Origin: an uncultured Kiloniellales bacterium
Lineage (GTDB): Bacteria; Pseudomonadota; Alphaproteobacteria; Kiloniellales; JAKSDN01
Length of the DNA stretch: 6,066 nucleotides
Direction of reading: 5' to 3'
NCBI GenBank assembly: GCA_947259625.1
Contig: CAMYMY010000234.1
Coordinates: forward strand, 1-6,066
Numbering within the stretch: position 1 is the first letter of the stretch; the number at the start of each line of letters is the position of its first letter. Below the pieces are notes generated by a model. That model was not told the origin of the DNA. It saw only the letters and a list, made by a program, of their open reading frames with translations, and made no database searches. Shown piece by piece: positions 1 through 5,663 of the stretch. The translations under genes were made by a program, and so were the position numbers.

Positions 1-891
1 CTTCTCCATCGCGCGCTTCTCCTCCGAGACGAAGCGCCGCAAACGGTTCATGAGGTCGTCGAAGTCGACGTCATGGCCGTCGAAGTCCGGGCCGTCGACA
101 CAGGCGAACATCACCTTTCCGCCGACCTTTACCCGGCAGCCGCCGCACATTCCCGTGCCGTCGACCATAATCGGGTTCAGGCTGACCATTGTCTTGATGT
201 CGTGGGGACGCGTCGCCTCGGCACAGGCCTTCATCATGACGGGCGGGCCGATGGCAACCACTTCGTCGATATCCGGGTGCTTGTCTATGGCCGCTTCTAT
301 GCCCTTGGTGACGAGCCCCTTGATACCTACGGATCCGTCGTCGGAGCAGATGATCAGCTCGTCGCAGCAGGCTCGGAACTTGTCCTCCCAGAACACCAGG
401 TCCTTGTTCCGGAAACCGACGACGCCGATGACGTAGGCGCCGCCCTCCTTGAACGCACGCGCCTGAGGATAGACCGGCGCCACGCCCAGTCCGCCGCCCA
501 CGCAGATCACCTTCTTGGCGTCGCCGATATGGCTGGGCAGGCCCATGGGACCGACCACGCCGTGGAGCGCGGTCCCGACCCGGCAGATCTGCTGCATCTC
601 CTTGGTGGTCTTGCCGACAGCCTGAATGACCAGGGTAACCGTTCCCCTGTCGCGGTCGAAATCCGCGATGGTGAGCGGAATGCGCTCGCCGTGCTCATGC
701 GTGATGACGATGACGAACTGCCCCGGTCGTGCCGCCCTCGCCATCGCTGGATGACGAACTTCCAGCAGGAACGTCACGTCCGAGAAATCCTCTCGGGCGA
801 CGATCTCGAACCCCGGCGCGCCTCTTGCCTCGTGTCCGGGCTCGCGGCTCTCGGATTGCTCTTCGGTCTTGGCTTTGGGCTTACCGCTCAT
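1..891 (-). CDS. NfnA/SudB-like FAD, NAD(P) and [2Fe-2S] electron-transfer flavoprotein (3' end cut by window edge)
   Basis: 297 residues are readable with no stop before the left edge. Seen: after a charged, low-complexity N-terminal extension of about 26 residues comes a ferredoxin-reductase-like FAD domain with RPGQF (55-59) and RIPLTIADFD (70-79). A nucleotide-binding GGGLGV (132-137) follows. Near the C-terminus is an iron-sulfur motif with Asp244, Cys249, Cys252 (DGTGMCGGC) and Cys264. Known of the family: NfnA/SudB and dihydroorotate dehydrogenase electron-transfer subunits bind FAD and one [2Fe-2S] cluster and pass electrons between pyridine nucleotides and a larger partner flavoprotein; in Nfn the cluster ligands are one Asp and three Cys. 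The partner, usually a glutamate-synthase-small-subunit-like protein, would lie beyond the left edge and is not seen. Family members are about 280 residues, so little is missing. Start: ATG at 889-891 is the only in-frame ATG before the FAD domain. However, GGAGG at 907-911 is 15 bases away from it and only 6 from an in-frame TTG at 898-900, which would add three residues. An in-frame stop lies at 925-927. It is transcribed divergently from the operon at 1251. Confidence 0.9.
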   Translation of the reverse strand, partial: MSGKPKAKTEEQSESREPGHEARGAPGFEIVAREDFSDVTFLLEVRHPAMARAARPGQFVIVITHEHGERIPLTIADFDRDRGTVTLVIQAVGKTTKEMQQICRVGTALHGVVGPMGLPSHIGDAKKVICVGGGLGVAPVYPQARAFKEGGAYVIGVVGFRNKDLVFWEDKFRACCDELIICSDDGSVGIKGLVTKGIEAAIDKHPDIDEVVAIGPPVMMKACAEATRPHDIKTMVSLNPIMVDGTGMCGGCRVKVGGKVMFACVDGPDFDGHDVDFDDLMNRLRRFVSEEKRAMEK

Positions 892-906
892 ACGTGCCAA
901 GAGCAG

Positions 907-911
907 CCTCC
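907..911 (-). promoter_or_regulatory. Shine-Dalgarno GGAGG of the flavoprotein gene, favouring a TTG start
   Basis: GGAGG on the minus strand is a strong Shine-Dalgarno match. The spacer to the in-frame TTG at 898-900 is 6 bases, which is near ideal; the spacer to the ATG at 889-891 is 15 bases, which is long. The start may therefore be TTG, giving an N-terminus of Met-Ala-Arg-Met-Ser. The difference is only three residues in a non-conserved extension, so homology cannot decide it. Confidence 0.5.
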
Positions 912-954
912 ATCTGTATGCGAATTAACGCTAAGGAATTCTGGCTGAGGAACC

Positions 955-968
955 TTACTGGCCGGTAA
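955..968. promoter_or_regulatory. Near-palindrome TTACTGGCCGGTAA, candidate operator
   Basis: Seen: 12 of 14 bases are dyad-symmetric around a GGCC centre, directly followed by the perfect palindrome ATTGCAAT (969-976). It lies about 55-65 bases upstream of the flavoprotein start, a reasonable place for a repressor or activator site of that gene. No second copy was found in the window and no regulator is encoded here, so the assignment is speculative. Confidence 0.25.
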
Positions 969-1070
969 ATTGCAATCCTCTATCGACCATATTGGCCGAA
1001 ACCACTCGACCGGCAATGACATAGATCAAAAACCGGGCGAAGACAGATGCCTCCTCTCCAGAGTCCCGCC

Positions 1071-1090
1071 AACGCAGGTCTCTCTGCGTT
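1071..1090. repeat. Inverted repeat AACGCAG-N6-CTGCGTT, candidate operator or hairpin
   Basis: Two perfect 7-base arms (1071-1077 and 1084-1090) are separated by GTCTCT. The 20-base span fits a dimeric transcription factor site, and would also fold as a small RNA hairpin on either strand. It is centred about 170 bases upstream of the alcohol dehydrogenase start and 190 bases upstream of the flavoprotein start. No T-run follows on either strand, so it is not a Rho-independent terminator. Confidence 0.3.
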
Positions 1091-1168
1091 TCAAAGCACC
1101 GGTTATGCCTTGTAACAGACCCGATCTGGCGGCGGCGAGGGAGATCTGTCTCAGGCGTCGGGATTTGT

Positions 1169-1190
1169 CCTGTTGCGTTCCCGCAACGGG
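1169..1190 (+). repeat. 8-bp hairpin CCTGTTGC-loop-GCAACGGG in the operon leader
   Basis: The arms 1169-1176 and 1183-1190 pair over 8 positions (one G-U wobble in RNA) around the 6-base loop GTTCCC. It lies 60 bases upstream of the alcohol dehydrogenase ATG. Only CCGTTTACTT follows, so the U-tract of an intrinsic terminator is absent. It could be part of the 5' untranslated leader or a protein-binding site; the sequence alone does not say which. Confidence 0.3.
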
Positions 1191-1250
1191 CCGTTTACTT
1201 CCATTCAGCCGATGCCCCATGGCCGTTCGGGAAAGGGAGATAGCGCCGCC

Positions 1251-2330
1251 ATGAAAGCAGCCGTGTGTCACGAATTCGGCAAGCCGCTCGTCGTCGAAGA
1301 GGTCGAGATCGCCTCGCCACAGGCCGGCGAGGTCAAGGTCAAGCTGGCCGCCTGCGCGATCTGCCACAGTGACATTCTCTATATGGACGGTGCCTGGGGT
1401 GGCGTCTTGCCGGCGGTCTACGGGCACGAGGCGGCGGGTGTCGTCGAGGAGGTCGGACCCGGTGTCACAGGGGCCGAACTCGGCGACCACGTCGTGGTCA
1501 CCCTGATCCGCTCCTGTGGGTGCTGCCACTTCTGCTCGCAGGGCCAGCCCGTTATGTGCGAGACGACTTTTCGCCTGGACGAGGACGGACCGCTTCGCTC
1601 GAAGGACGGCGAGGCCATCCATCAGGGCCTTCGAACCGGCGCCTTCGCCGAGCGTGTCGTCGTGGACGCCTCGCAGGTCGTGCGGGTCCCCAAGGACCTG
1701 CCGCTCGACAGCGCCTCTCTGCTCGCCTGCGGCGTCATCACCGGGCTGGGCGCCGTCGTCAACACCGCCGAGGTCCGCCCGGCCAGCACCGTGGCGGTCG
1801 TCGGCACGGGCGGCGTCGGGCTGAACAGCGTGCAGGGCGCGGCCCTCGGCGGCGCCAGGACCGTCATCGCCATCGACCTGTCGGACGACAAGCTGGCCGC
1901 GTCCAAGGGCTTCGGCGCCACCGACACCGTCAACCCGGCCAAGGAGGACGCGGCGCAGGCCGTGCGCGCACTCACAGAGGGCCGGGGCGCCGACTACGTT
2001 TTCGTCACCGTAGGCGCCAAGGCGGCGATCGAGCAGGGCTTCGCCTTGCTATGCCGTGGCGGCACCCTGGTGATCGTGGGCATGCCGGCCTCGGGCGTGA
2101 CGGCGGCCTTCGATCCGGCCACCTTCGCCAACGAAGGCCAGCGCGTCCTGGGCAGCAAGATGGGCTCGGCGCGGCTGCAGGTCGACGTGCCGAAGTTGGT
2201 GGACCTCTACCGGCAGGGCCGTCTCAAGCTCGACGAGCTCATCTCCGGCCGGTACCCGCTCGAGGAAATCAACGAGGCTGTCGCCTCCGCGAGGCGGGGC
2301 GAGGCGCTGCGCAACGTGATCCTGTTCTGA
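1251..2330 (+). CDS. Zinc-dependent medium-chain alcohol dehydrogenase (MDR family, class III-like)
   Basis: 359 residues. Expected reaction: NAD-dependent oxidation of a primary or secondary alcohol (or hemiacetal) to aldehyde or ketone in the cytoplasm; the substrate is not determinable. Seen: all catalytic zinc ligands, Cys38 (CAICHSD), His59 with Glu60 (GHEAAG) and Cys160 (ACGVITG). The complete structural zinc lobe is Cys89, Cys92, Cys95 and Cys103. The Rossmann motif is GTGGVG (185-190), and Asp209 at the end of the following strand favours NAD over NADP. Length is normal for the family. Start: the ATG at 1251 gives the typical MKAAV beginning and has GGGAG at 1235-1239, 11 bases upstream. 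In-frame ATGs at 1212 and 1173 would add 13 or 26 residues without family resemblance or a ribosome site. It is the first gene of the operon; the next begins 17 bases after its stop. In this neighbourhood it may oxidise a sugar or a polyol/hydroxy-acid intermediate (inference). A role in glutathione-dependent formaldehyde oxidation is less likely given the context. Confidence 0.93.
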   Translation: MKAAVCHEFGKPLVVEEVEIASPQAGEVKVKLAACAICHSDILYMDGAWGGVLPAVYGHEAAGVVEEVGPGVTGAELGDHVVVTLIRSCGCCHFCSQGQPVMCETTFRLDEDGPLRSKDGEAIHQGLRTGAFAERVVVDASQVVRVPKDLPLDSASLLACGVITGLGAVVNTAEVRPASTVAVVGTGGVGLNSVQGAALGGARTVIAIDLSDDKLAASKGFGATDTVNPAKEDAAQAVRALTEGRGADYVFVTVGAKAAIEQGFALLCRGGTLVIVGMPASGVTAAFDPATFANEGQRVLGSKMGSARLQVDVPKLVDLYRQGRLKLDELISGRYPLEEINEAVASARRGEALRNVILF

Positions 2331-2347
2331 CCTGCGGCGAGGGTCCC

Positions 2348-3448
2348 GTGAAAATCCGGAGCATCGAGACCTTCAGCAACGAGTTCGTCGGCATGGTGCG
2401 GCTCAGCACCGGCGACGGCGCCGAGGGCTGGGGGCAGGTCTCGCCCTACAACGCCGACATCACGGCGCTGGTCCTGCACCGCCAGATCGCGCCGCACGCC
2501 CTCGGCCAAGACGCGCTCGACATCGACGCCCTCGTCGACGCTATCCCCGAGAGGGAGCACAAGTTCCCCGGCTCCTATCTTCGCCGGGCGCTGGCGGGCC
2601 TGGACACGGCGCTCTGGGACCTGCGCGGTAAGCGCGAGGGCAAGAGCGTCTGCGAGCTGCTCGGCGGCCGGCCGCGGCCCTTCCCGGTCTATGCCTCCAG
2701 CATGCGCCGGGACATCACGCCCGAAGACGAGGCAGAGCGGTTCGTCCATCTCCGGGACGCGCAAGGATACGGAGCCTTCAAATTCCGCGTCGGCAGGGAG
2801 TGCGGCCACGACCAGGACGAATGGCCAGGCCGCAGCGAGGCGATCGTCCCGGCGATCCGCGAGGCGCTCGGCGAGGACGTATCCCTGCTGGTCGACGCCA
2901 ACAGCTGCTACACGCCCAAGAAGGCGATCGAGGTCGGCAGAATGCTCCAGGACTACGGCGTCTGCCATTTCGAAGAGCCCTGCCCCTACTGGGAGCTGGA
3001 GTGGACCCGCGAGGTCACCGAGGCGCTCGGCCTCGACGTGACCGGCGGCGAGCAGGACTGCGACCTGCCGACCTGGCGCCGGATGATCGAGCTGCGTGCC
3101 GTCGATGTCGTCCAGCCGGATATCTGCTATCTCGGCGGTCTGACCCGTACGTTGCGGGTGGCGAAGATGGCGCAGGCGGCCGGACTGCCCTGCACCCCGC
3201 ATTCCGCCAATCTGTCGATGGTCACGGTCTTCACGCTGCACATGATGGGCGCCTTAGAGAACGCCGGGCCCTATGTCGAATTCTCGATCGAGACGAGCAA
3301 ATACTACCCCTGGCAGGACGGCCTTTTCAGCCCGGCCCTGCAGGCGCGGGACGGCAAGGTGCAGATCCCCGACGCACCCGGTTGGGGCGTCGAGATCAAC
3401 CCGGCATGGCTCGCCACGGCCGAGCACCGGATCAGCGCGCTCGACTGA
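2348..3448 (+). CDS. Enolase-superfamily protein, mandelate racemase subgroup; probable acid-sugar dehydratase or racemase
   Basis: 366 residues. Seen: N-terminal capping domain (about 1-110), then a TIM barrel. Metal ligands are Asp183 (VDAN, with Asn185), Glu209 (HFEEP) and Glu235 (GGEQ). The Asp258-His285 dyad lies in QPD and TPH, with Glu311 after it. Spacings 183-209-235-258-285 equal those of mandelate racemase (195-221-247-270-297), so the metal site and general base are intact. The usual Lys-x-Lys is Lys145-Phe-Arg147, and the loop to the first ligand is 7 residues longer than in mandelate racemase. Known of the subgroup: Mg-dependent abstraction of the proton alpha to a carboxylate, leading to racemisation or loss of water from sugar acids. 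Inference: dehydration driven by the Asp-His dyad is more likely than two-lysine racemisation. Start: GTG at 2348 with GAGGG 4 bases upstream; beginning later at the ATG of residue 16 would remove the first conserved strand (KIRSIETF). A longer open frame running back to 1520 is antiparallel chance through the dehydrogenase in another frame. It sits second in the operon. Confidence 0.9.
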   Translation: MKIRSIETFSNEFVGMVRLSTGDGAEGWGQVSPYNADITALVLHRQIAPHALGQDALDIDALVDAIPEREHKFPGSYLRRALAGLDTALWDLRGKREGKSVCELLGGRPRPFPVYASSMRRDITPEDEAERFVHLRDAQGYGAFKFRVGRECGHDQDEWPGRSEAIVPAIREALGEDVSLLVDANSCYTPKKAIEVGRMLQDYGVCHFEEPCPYWELEWTREVTEALGLDVTGGEQDCDLPTWRRMIELRAVDVVQPDICYLGGLTRTLRVAKMAQAAGLPCTPHSANLSMVTVFTLHMMGALENAGPYVEFSIETSKYYPWQDGLFSPALQARDGKVQIPDAPGWGVEINPAWLATAEHRISALD

Positions 3449-3479
3449 GGGGACGAAGGGAAGGACAGGACAGCCGCTC

Positions 3480-4682
3480 ATGAAGATCACCGACGTCAAG
3501 ACCTATGTCGTGGGGAACCCGCCGCCCCATTTCGGCGGCCAGTACTTCATCTTCCTGAAGCTGACGACGGACAGCGGCGTGGAGGGCGTGGGCGAGGTCT
3601 ACGCCGCGACTTTCGGCCCGCACACGGTCGCGCGGATGATCGAGGACGTCTGCGCGCGCCATGTGATCGGCGCGGACCCCTTCAAGATCGAGCGGCTCTG
3701 GCGAGCGGTCTACGGCCGGGGCTACAGCCAGCGCCCCGACGTCTCGCTGGTCGGCGTGCTCAGCGGCATCGAGATGGCCTGCTGGGACATTGTCGGCAAG
3801 GAACTGGACAAGCCGGTCTACGAGCTACTCGGCGGGCAGGTCCACGAGAAGCTACGCTCCTACACCTACCTCTATCCAAAGGAGGGGGATAAGGTGGACG
3901 TCTACGCCGACCCGGACCTGGCGGCCGAGCGCGCGGCCGAGTCCGTCAAACAGGGCTTCACCGCCGTGAAGTTCGATCCGACCGGACCCTACTCATCTTA
4001 CGACCCCCGACAGCCCTCCATGGAGGTGCTGGAGCGCTCGGAAGCCTTCGTGAAGAAGATCCGCGAGGCGGTCGGAACCGCAGCGGATCTGCTCTTTGGG
4101 ACCCATGGCCAGTTCACAGCCTCCGGTGCGATCCGGCTGGCAAAGCGACTGGAGCCTTACGAGCCGCTCTGGTTCGAAGAGCCGACGCCGCCGGAAATGC
4201 CGGAGGAGATGGCCAAGGTCGCACGCCAGACCAGCATTCCGATCGCGACCGGCGAACGGCTCGCCACCAAGTACGAGTTCGCCCGCGTGCTCAAGACCGG
4301 GGCGGCGTCGATCCTGCAGATGGCGTTGGGGCGGGTCGGCGGCCTGCTGGAGGCCAAGAAGATCGCCGGCATGGCCGAGGCCCACTACGCGCAGATCGCG
4401 CCGCATCTCTACTGCGGCCCCATCGAAGGCGCCGCGAACGTCCAGATCAGCGCGTGTTCGCCCAACTTTCTGATCCTGGAGAGCATCCAGACCTGGGGCG
4501 GATTCCACGGCGAAATCCTCGAGACGCCCATGCAGTGGCAGGACGGCTATGTCATCCCGCCGAGCGACCCGGGCCTGGGGGTCGAACTGAACGAGGACGT
4601 GGCCACAAAGCACCCCTACACCGGCACAGCGCTTCATTTGGAAACGCTGGAAAGACCGGTCGGCGTCACTGGTGAAAGCTGA
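3480..4682 (+). CDS. Enolase-superfamily protein with altered active site (galactonate-dehydratase-like branch)
   Basis: 400 residues. The enolase N-terminal domain is at about 1-125 (GVGEVYAATFG; GIEMACWDIVGK; LLGGQ) and the TIM barrel follows. Seen at the expected positions: Lys164-Phe-Asp166, Glu233 (WFEEP), Glu259 (TGER) and His309 (APHL), with spacings 207-233-259-282-309 identical to mandelate racemase. Two canonical acids are missing: the first metal ligand is Gly207 (FGTHGQ, with His209) and the dyad Asp is Ala282 (LQMALGR). The DNA reads GGG and GCG, with no sign of frameshift. From memory, related proteobacterial proteins share the GTHGQ and ALGR-like motifs, so this may be a family trait rather than a mutation. 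His209 resembles the DxH histidine of galactonate dehydratase. Known of the superfamily: acid-sugar dehydratases, racemases and cycloisomerases needing Mg2+. The specific activity is unknown here. Start: ATG at 3480 with AGGA 9 bases upstream, 31 bases after the previous stop; the frame is open further upstream, but that part overlaps gene two and is unlike the family. It has low identity to its neighbour, so it is not a recent duplicate. Confidence 0.88.
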   Translation: MKITDVKTYVVGNPPPHFGGQYFIFLKLTTDSGVEGVGEVYAATFGPHTVARMIEDVCARHVIGADPFKIERLWRAVYGRGYSQRPDVSLVGVLSGIEMACWDIVGKELDKPVYELLGGQVHEKLRSYTYLYPKEGDKVDVYADPDLAAERAAESVKQGFTAVKFDPTGPYSSYDPRQPSMEVLERSEAFVKKIREAVGTAADLLFGTHGQFTASGAIRLAKRLEPYEPLWFEEPTPPEMPEEMAKVARQTSIPIATGERLATKYEFARVLKTGAASILQMALGRVGGLLEAKKIAGMAEAHYAQIAPHLYCGPIEGAANVQISACSPNFLILESIQTWGGFHGEILETPMQWQDGYVIPPSDPGLGVELNEDVATKHPYTGTALHLETLERPVGVTGES

Positions 4683-4739
4683 CGGCGACGGACCCGGTCC
4701 AGGGGACCCGATGAAAGGGCAATGCGGGGGAGCATACCG
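4683..4739 (+). promoter_or_regulatory. Leader between the second enolase gene and the hydroxyacid dehydrogenase, with small hairpin
   Basis: This is the widest gap in the operon (57 bases). GGTCC (4696-4700) and GGACC (4704-4708) can form a 5-bp stem around an AGG loop. That stem buries the AGGGGA that would serve a small frame starting at 4711. GGGGGAG (4726-4732) is the strong ribosome site for the dehydrogenase ATG at 4740, with a 7-base spacer. There is no T-run, so no intrinsic terminator. The arrangement could tune expression of the last gene, but the stem is short. Confidence 0.3.
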
Positions 4740-4743
4740 ATGA
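4711..4743 (+). other. Candidate 10-residue upstream ORF overlapping the next start by ATGA
   Basis: The frame reads MKGQCGGAYR and then stops at 4741-4743. AGGGGA lies 4 bases upstream of its ATG, and its stop overlaps the start codon of the following dehydrogenase (ATGA at 4740-4743). That geometry is typical of translational coupling. The peptide resembles nothing known to me and is short enough to arise by chance, so coding is unproven. Confidence 0.2.
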
Positions 4744-5651
4744 GATATGCGTTCATAGGCCTTGGCAATCTCGGCAAGCACCTGGCCGCCAGCTTGCTGC
4801 GCGCGGAGATCGAGGTCACGGTCCACGACCTCGACAAGCAAGCGGCGGAGAGCCTGGTCGAGATGGGCGCCCAGTGGGCGGCTTCGCCGAAAGACGCGGC
4901 CGAAGCGGCCGACAGCGTGATCACCTGCCTGCCGTCCCCCGCCGCCGCCGTCGCGGTCCTGACCGGCGAGAACGGCGCCTTCGAAGGCCTCGGGGCGGGC
5001 GGCACCTGGATCGAGATGAGCACCAACGACCAGCACGAGGTCGAGCGCCTTGCCGGAATCGCCGCCGGACAGGGCATCGCGACCCTGGAGGCGCCGGTCA
5101 CCGGCGGCGTCCACAAGGCGGCCTCGGGCGAGATCACGGTCCTGGTCGGCGGCGAGGAGGCGGTCTACGAGGCGCACCTGCCGGCGCTCCGGGCGATGGG
5201 CGGCGCGGTCTTCCACATGGGACCACTGGGCAGCGCGTCGGTGATCAAAGTCATCACCAACATGCTCGCCTTCATCCACTTGGTCGCCGCGGGCGAGGCG
5301 CTCATGCTGGCGAAAAAGGGCGGCCTCGATCTGAAGCAGTCTTTCGAGGCGATCCAGGCGAGCTCGGGCAACAGCTTCGTCCACGAGACGGAAAGCCAGG
5401 TGATACTGAGCGGCAGCTACAATATCGGCTTCACCCTGGATCTCGCCTGCAAGGATCTCGGCTTCGCCCAGCAGTTCGGCCGCGAGTTCGGCGTTCCGCT
5501 CGAGCTGGCGGGGCTAACCGAACAGATCTTCAAACGTGCCCAGGCCCGCTACGGGGGCGACGCCTGGTCGCCCAAGGTGGTCCAGCTGCTCGAGGACGCG
5601 CTCGGCACGGAGCTGCGCGCGCCGGGGTTTCCAGAGGTCCTGGAGGCATAG
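4740..5651 (+). CDS. NAD(P)-dependent beta-hydroxyacid dehydrogenase (3-hydroxyisobutyrate dehydrogenase family)
   Basis: 303 residues, the family's usual size of about 290-300. Known of the family: reversible oxidation of beta-hydroxy acids such as 3-hydroxyisobutyrate, glycerate/tartronate semialdehyde or threonate-type sugar acids, in the cytoplasm. Seen: GLGNLG dinucleotide motif (7-12); Asp30 at the end of the second strand (VHDLD), favouring NAD; substrate-binding EAPVTGGVHKAASG (117-130); catalytic Lys170 and Asn174 in VIKVITN; and the all-helical C-terminal domain. The substrate loop has His125-Lys126 where classical members carry a Gly-Ala type sequence, which marks a subfamily and may alter specificity. 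Start: ATG at 4740 has GGGGGAG 7 bases upstream and begins just before the first beta-strand (MRYAFIGLG). The in-frame ATG at 4722 overlaps that ribosome site and is less likely. It is the last gene of the operon, and its stop is 12 bases from that of a convergent gene. In context it probably handles a hydroxy-acid or semialdehyde product of the upstream enzymes (inference). Confidence 0.92.
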   Translation: MRYAFIGLGNLGKHLAASLLRAEIEVTVHDLDKQAAESLVEMGAQWAASPKDAAEAADSVITCLPSPAAAVAVLTGENGAFEGLGAGGTWIEMSTNDQHEVERLAGIAAGQGIATLEAPVTGGVHKAASGEITVLVGGEEAVYEAHLPALRAMGGAVFHMGPLGSASVIKVITNMLAFIHLVAAGEALMLAKKGGLDLKQSFEAIQASSGNSFVHETESQVILSGSYNIGFTLDLACKDLGFAQQFGREFGVPLELAGLTEQIFKRAQARYGGDAWSPKVVQLLEDALGTELRAPGFPEVLEA

Positions 5652-5663
5652 AAGGACGAACGA

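Larger units (their letters stand above)
892..1250. other. Divergent intergenic region of about 360 bases, no gene
   Basis: This spacer separates the minus-strand flavoprotein gene from the plus-strand operon, so both promoters should lie here. Open frames crossing it show no family-like sequence and are read-through from neighbouring coding regions in other frames. It is richer in A/T than the flanking genes, notably at 915-1030. I could not pick a convincing -35/-10 pair on either strand, nor match a known riboswitch. It contains a 14-base near-palindrome (955-968), the palindrome ATTGCAAT (969-976), a 7+7 inverted repeat (1071-1090) and an 8+8 hairpin (1169-1190). In addition, AGACAGAT (1041-1048) recurs inverted at 1144-1151. 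These are candidates for a local regulator, but no regulator gene is in the window. Confidence 0.7.

Noticed and set aside
73..948. Plus-strand open frame of 291 codons opposite the flavoprotein
   Set aside because: The minus strand encodes an intact flavoprotein with every cofactor motif. The plus-strand translation is low-complexity, His/Asp/Arg-rich and has no recognisable domain.
1080..1190. Glycine-type riboswitch, suggested by CTCAGG and TTGTCC fragments
   Set aside because: The order and spacing of the conserved aptamer segments do not match, and no tandem second aptamer is present.
1169..1200. Intrinsic terminator or attenuator at the leader hairpin
   Set aside because: The stem is good, but the following sequence CCGTTTACTT has no continuous T-run.
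1520..2347. Long upstream extension of the open frame that continues into the first enolase-superfamily gene
   Set aside because: It overlaps the clearly real alcohol dehydrogenase in another frame, is Arg/Gly-rich as expected of off-frame GC-rich DNA, and shows no family motif. The GTG at 2348 with its own ribosome site is the better start.
2207..3241. Minus-strand open frame of 344 codons opposite the first enolase-superfamily gene
   Set aside because: Antisense shadow; the plus strand carries all enolase motifs at correct spacing.
3993..5384. Minus-strand open frame of 463 codons
   Set aside because: It lies antisense across two well-supported genes and the leader between them. Its composition (Asp, Arg, Leu, His-rich) is that of an antisense shadow in high-GC coding DNA.
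5652..5663. Shared bidirectional terminator between the convergent genes
   Set aside because: Only 12 bases separate the stops and they do not form a hairpin with a T-run.
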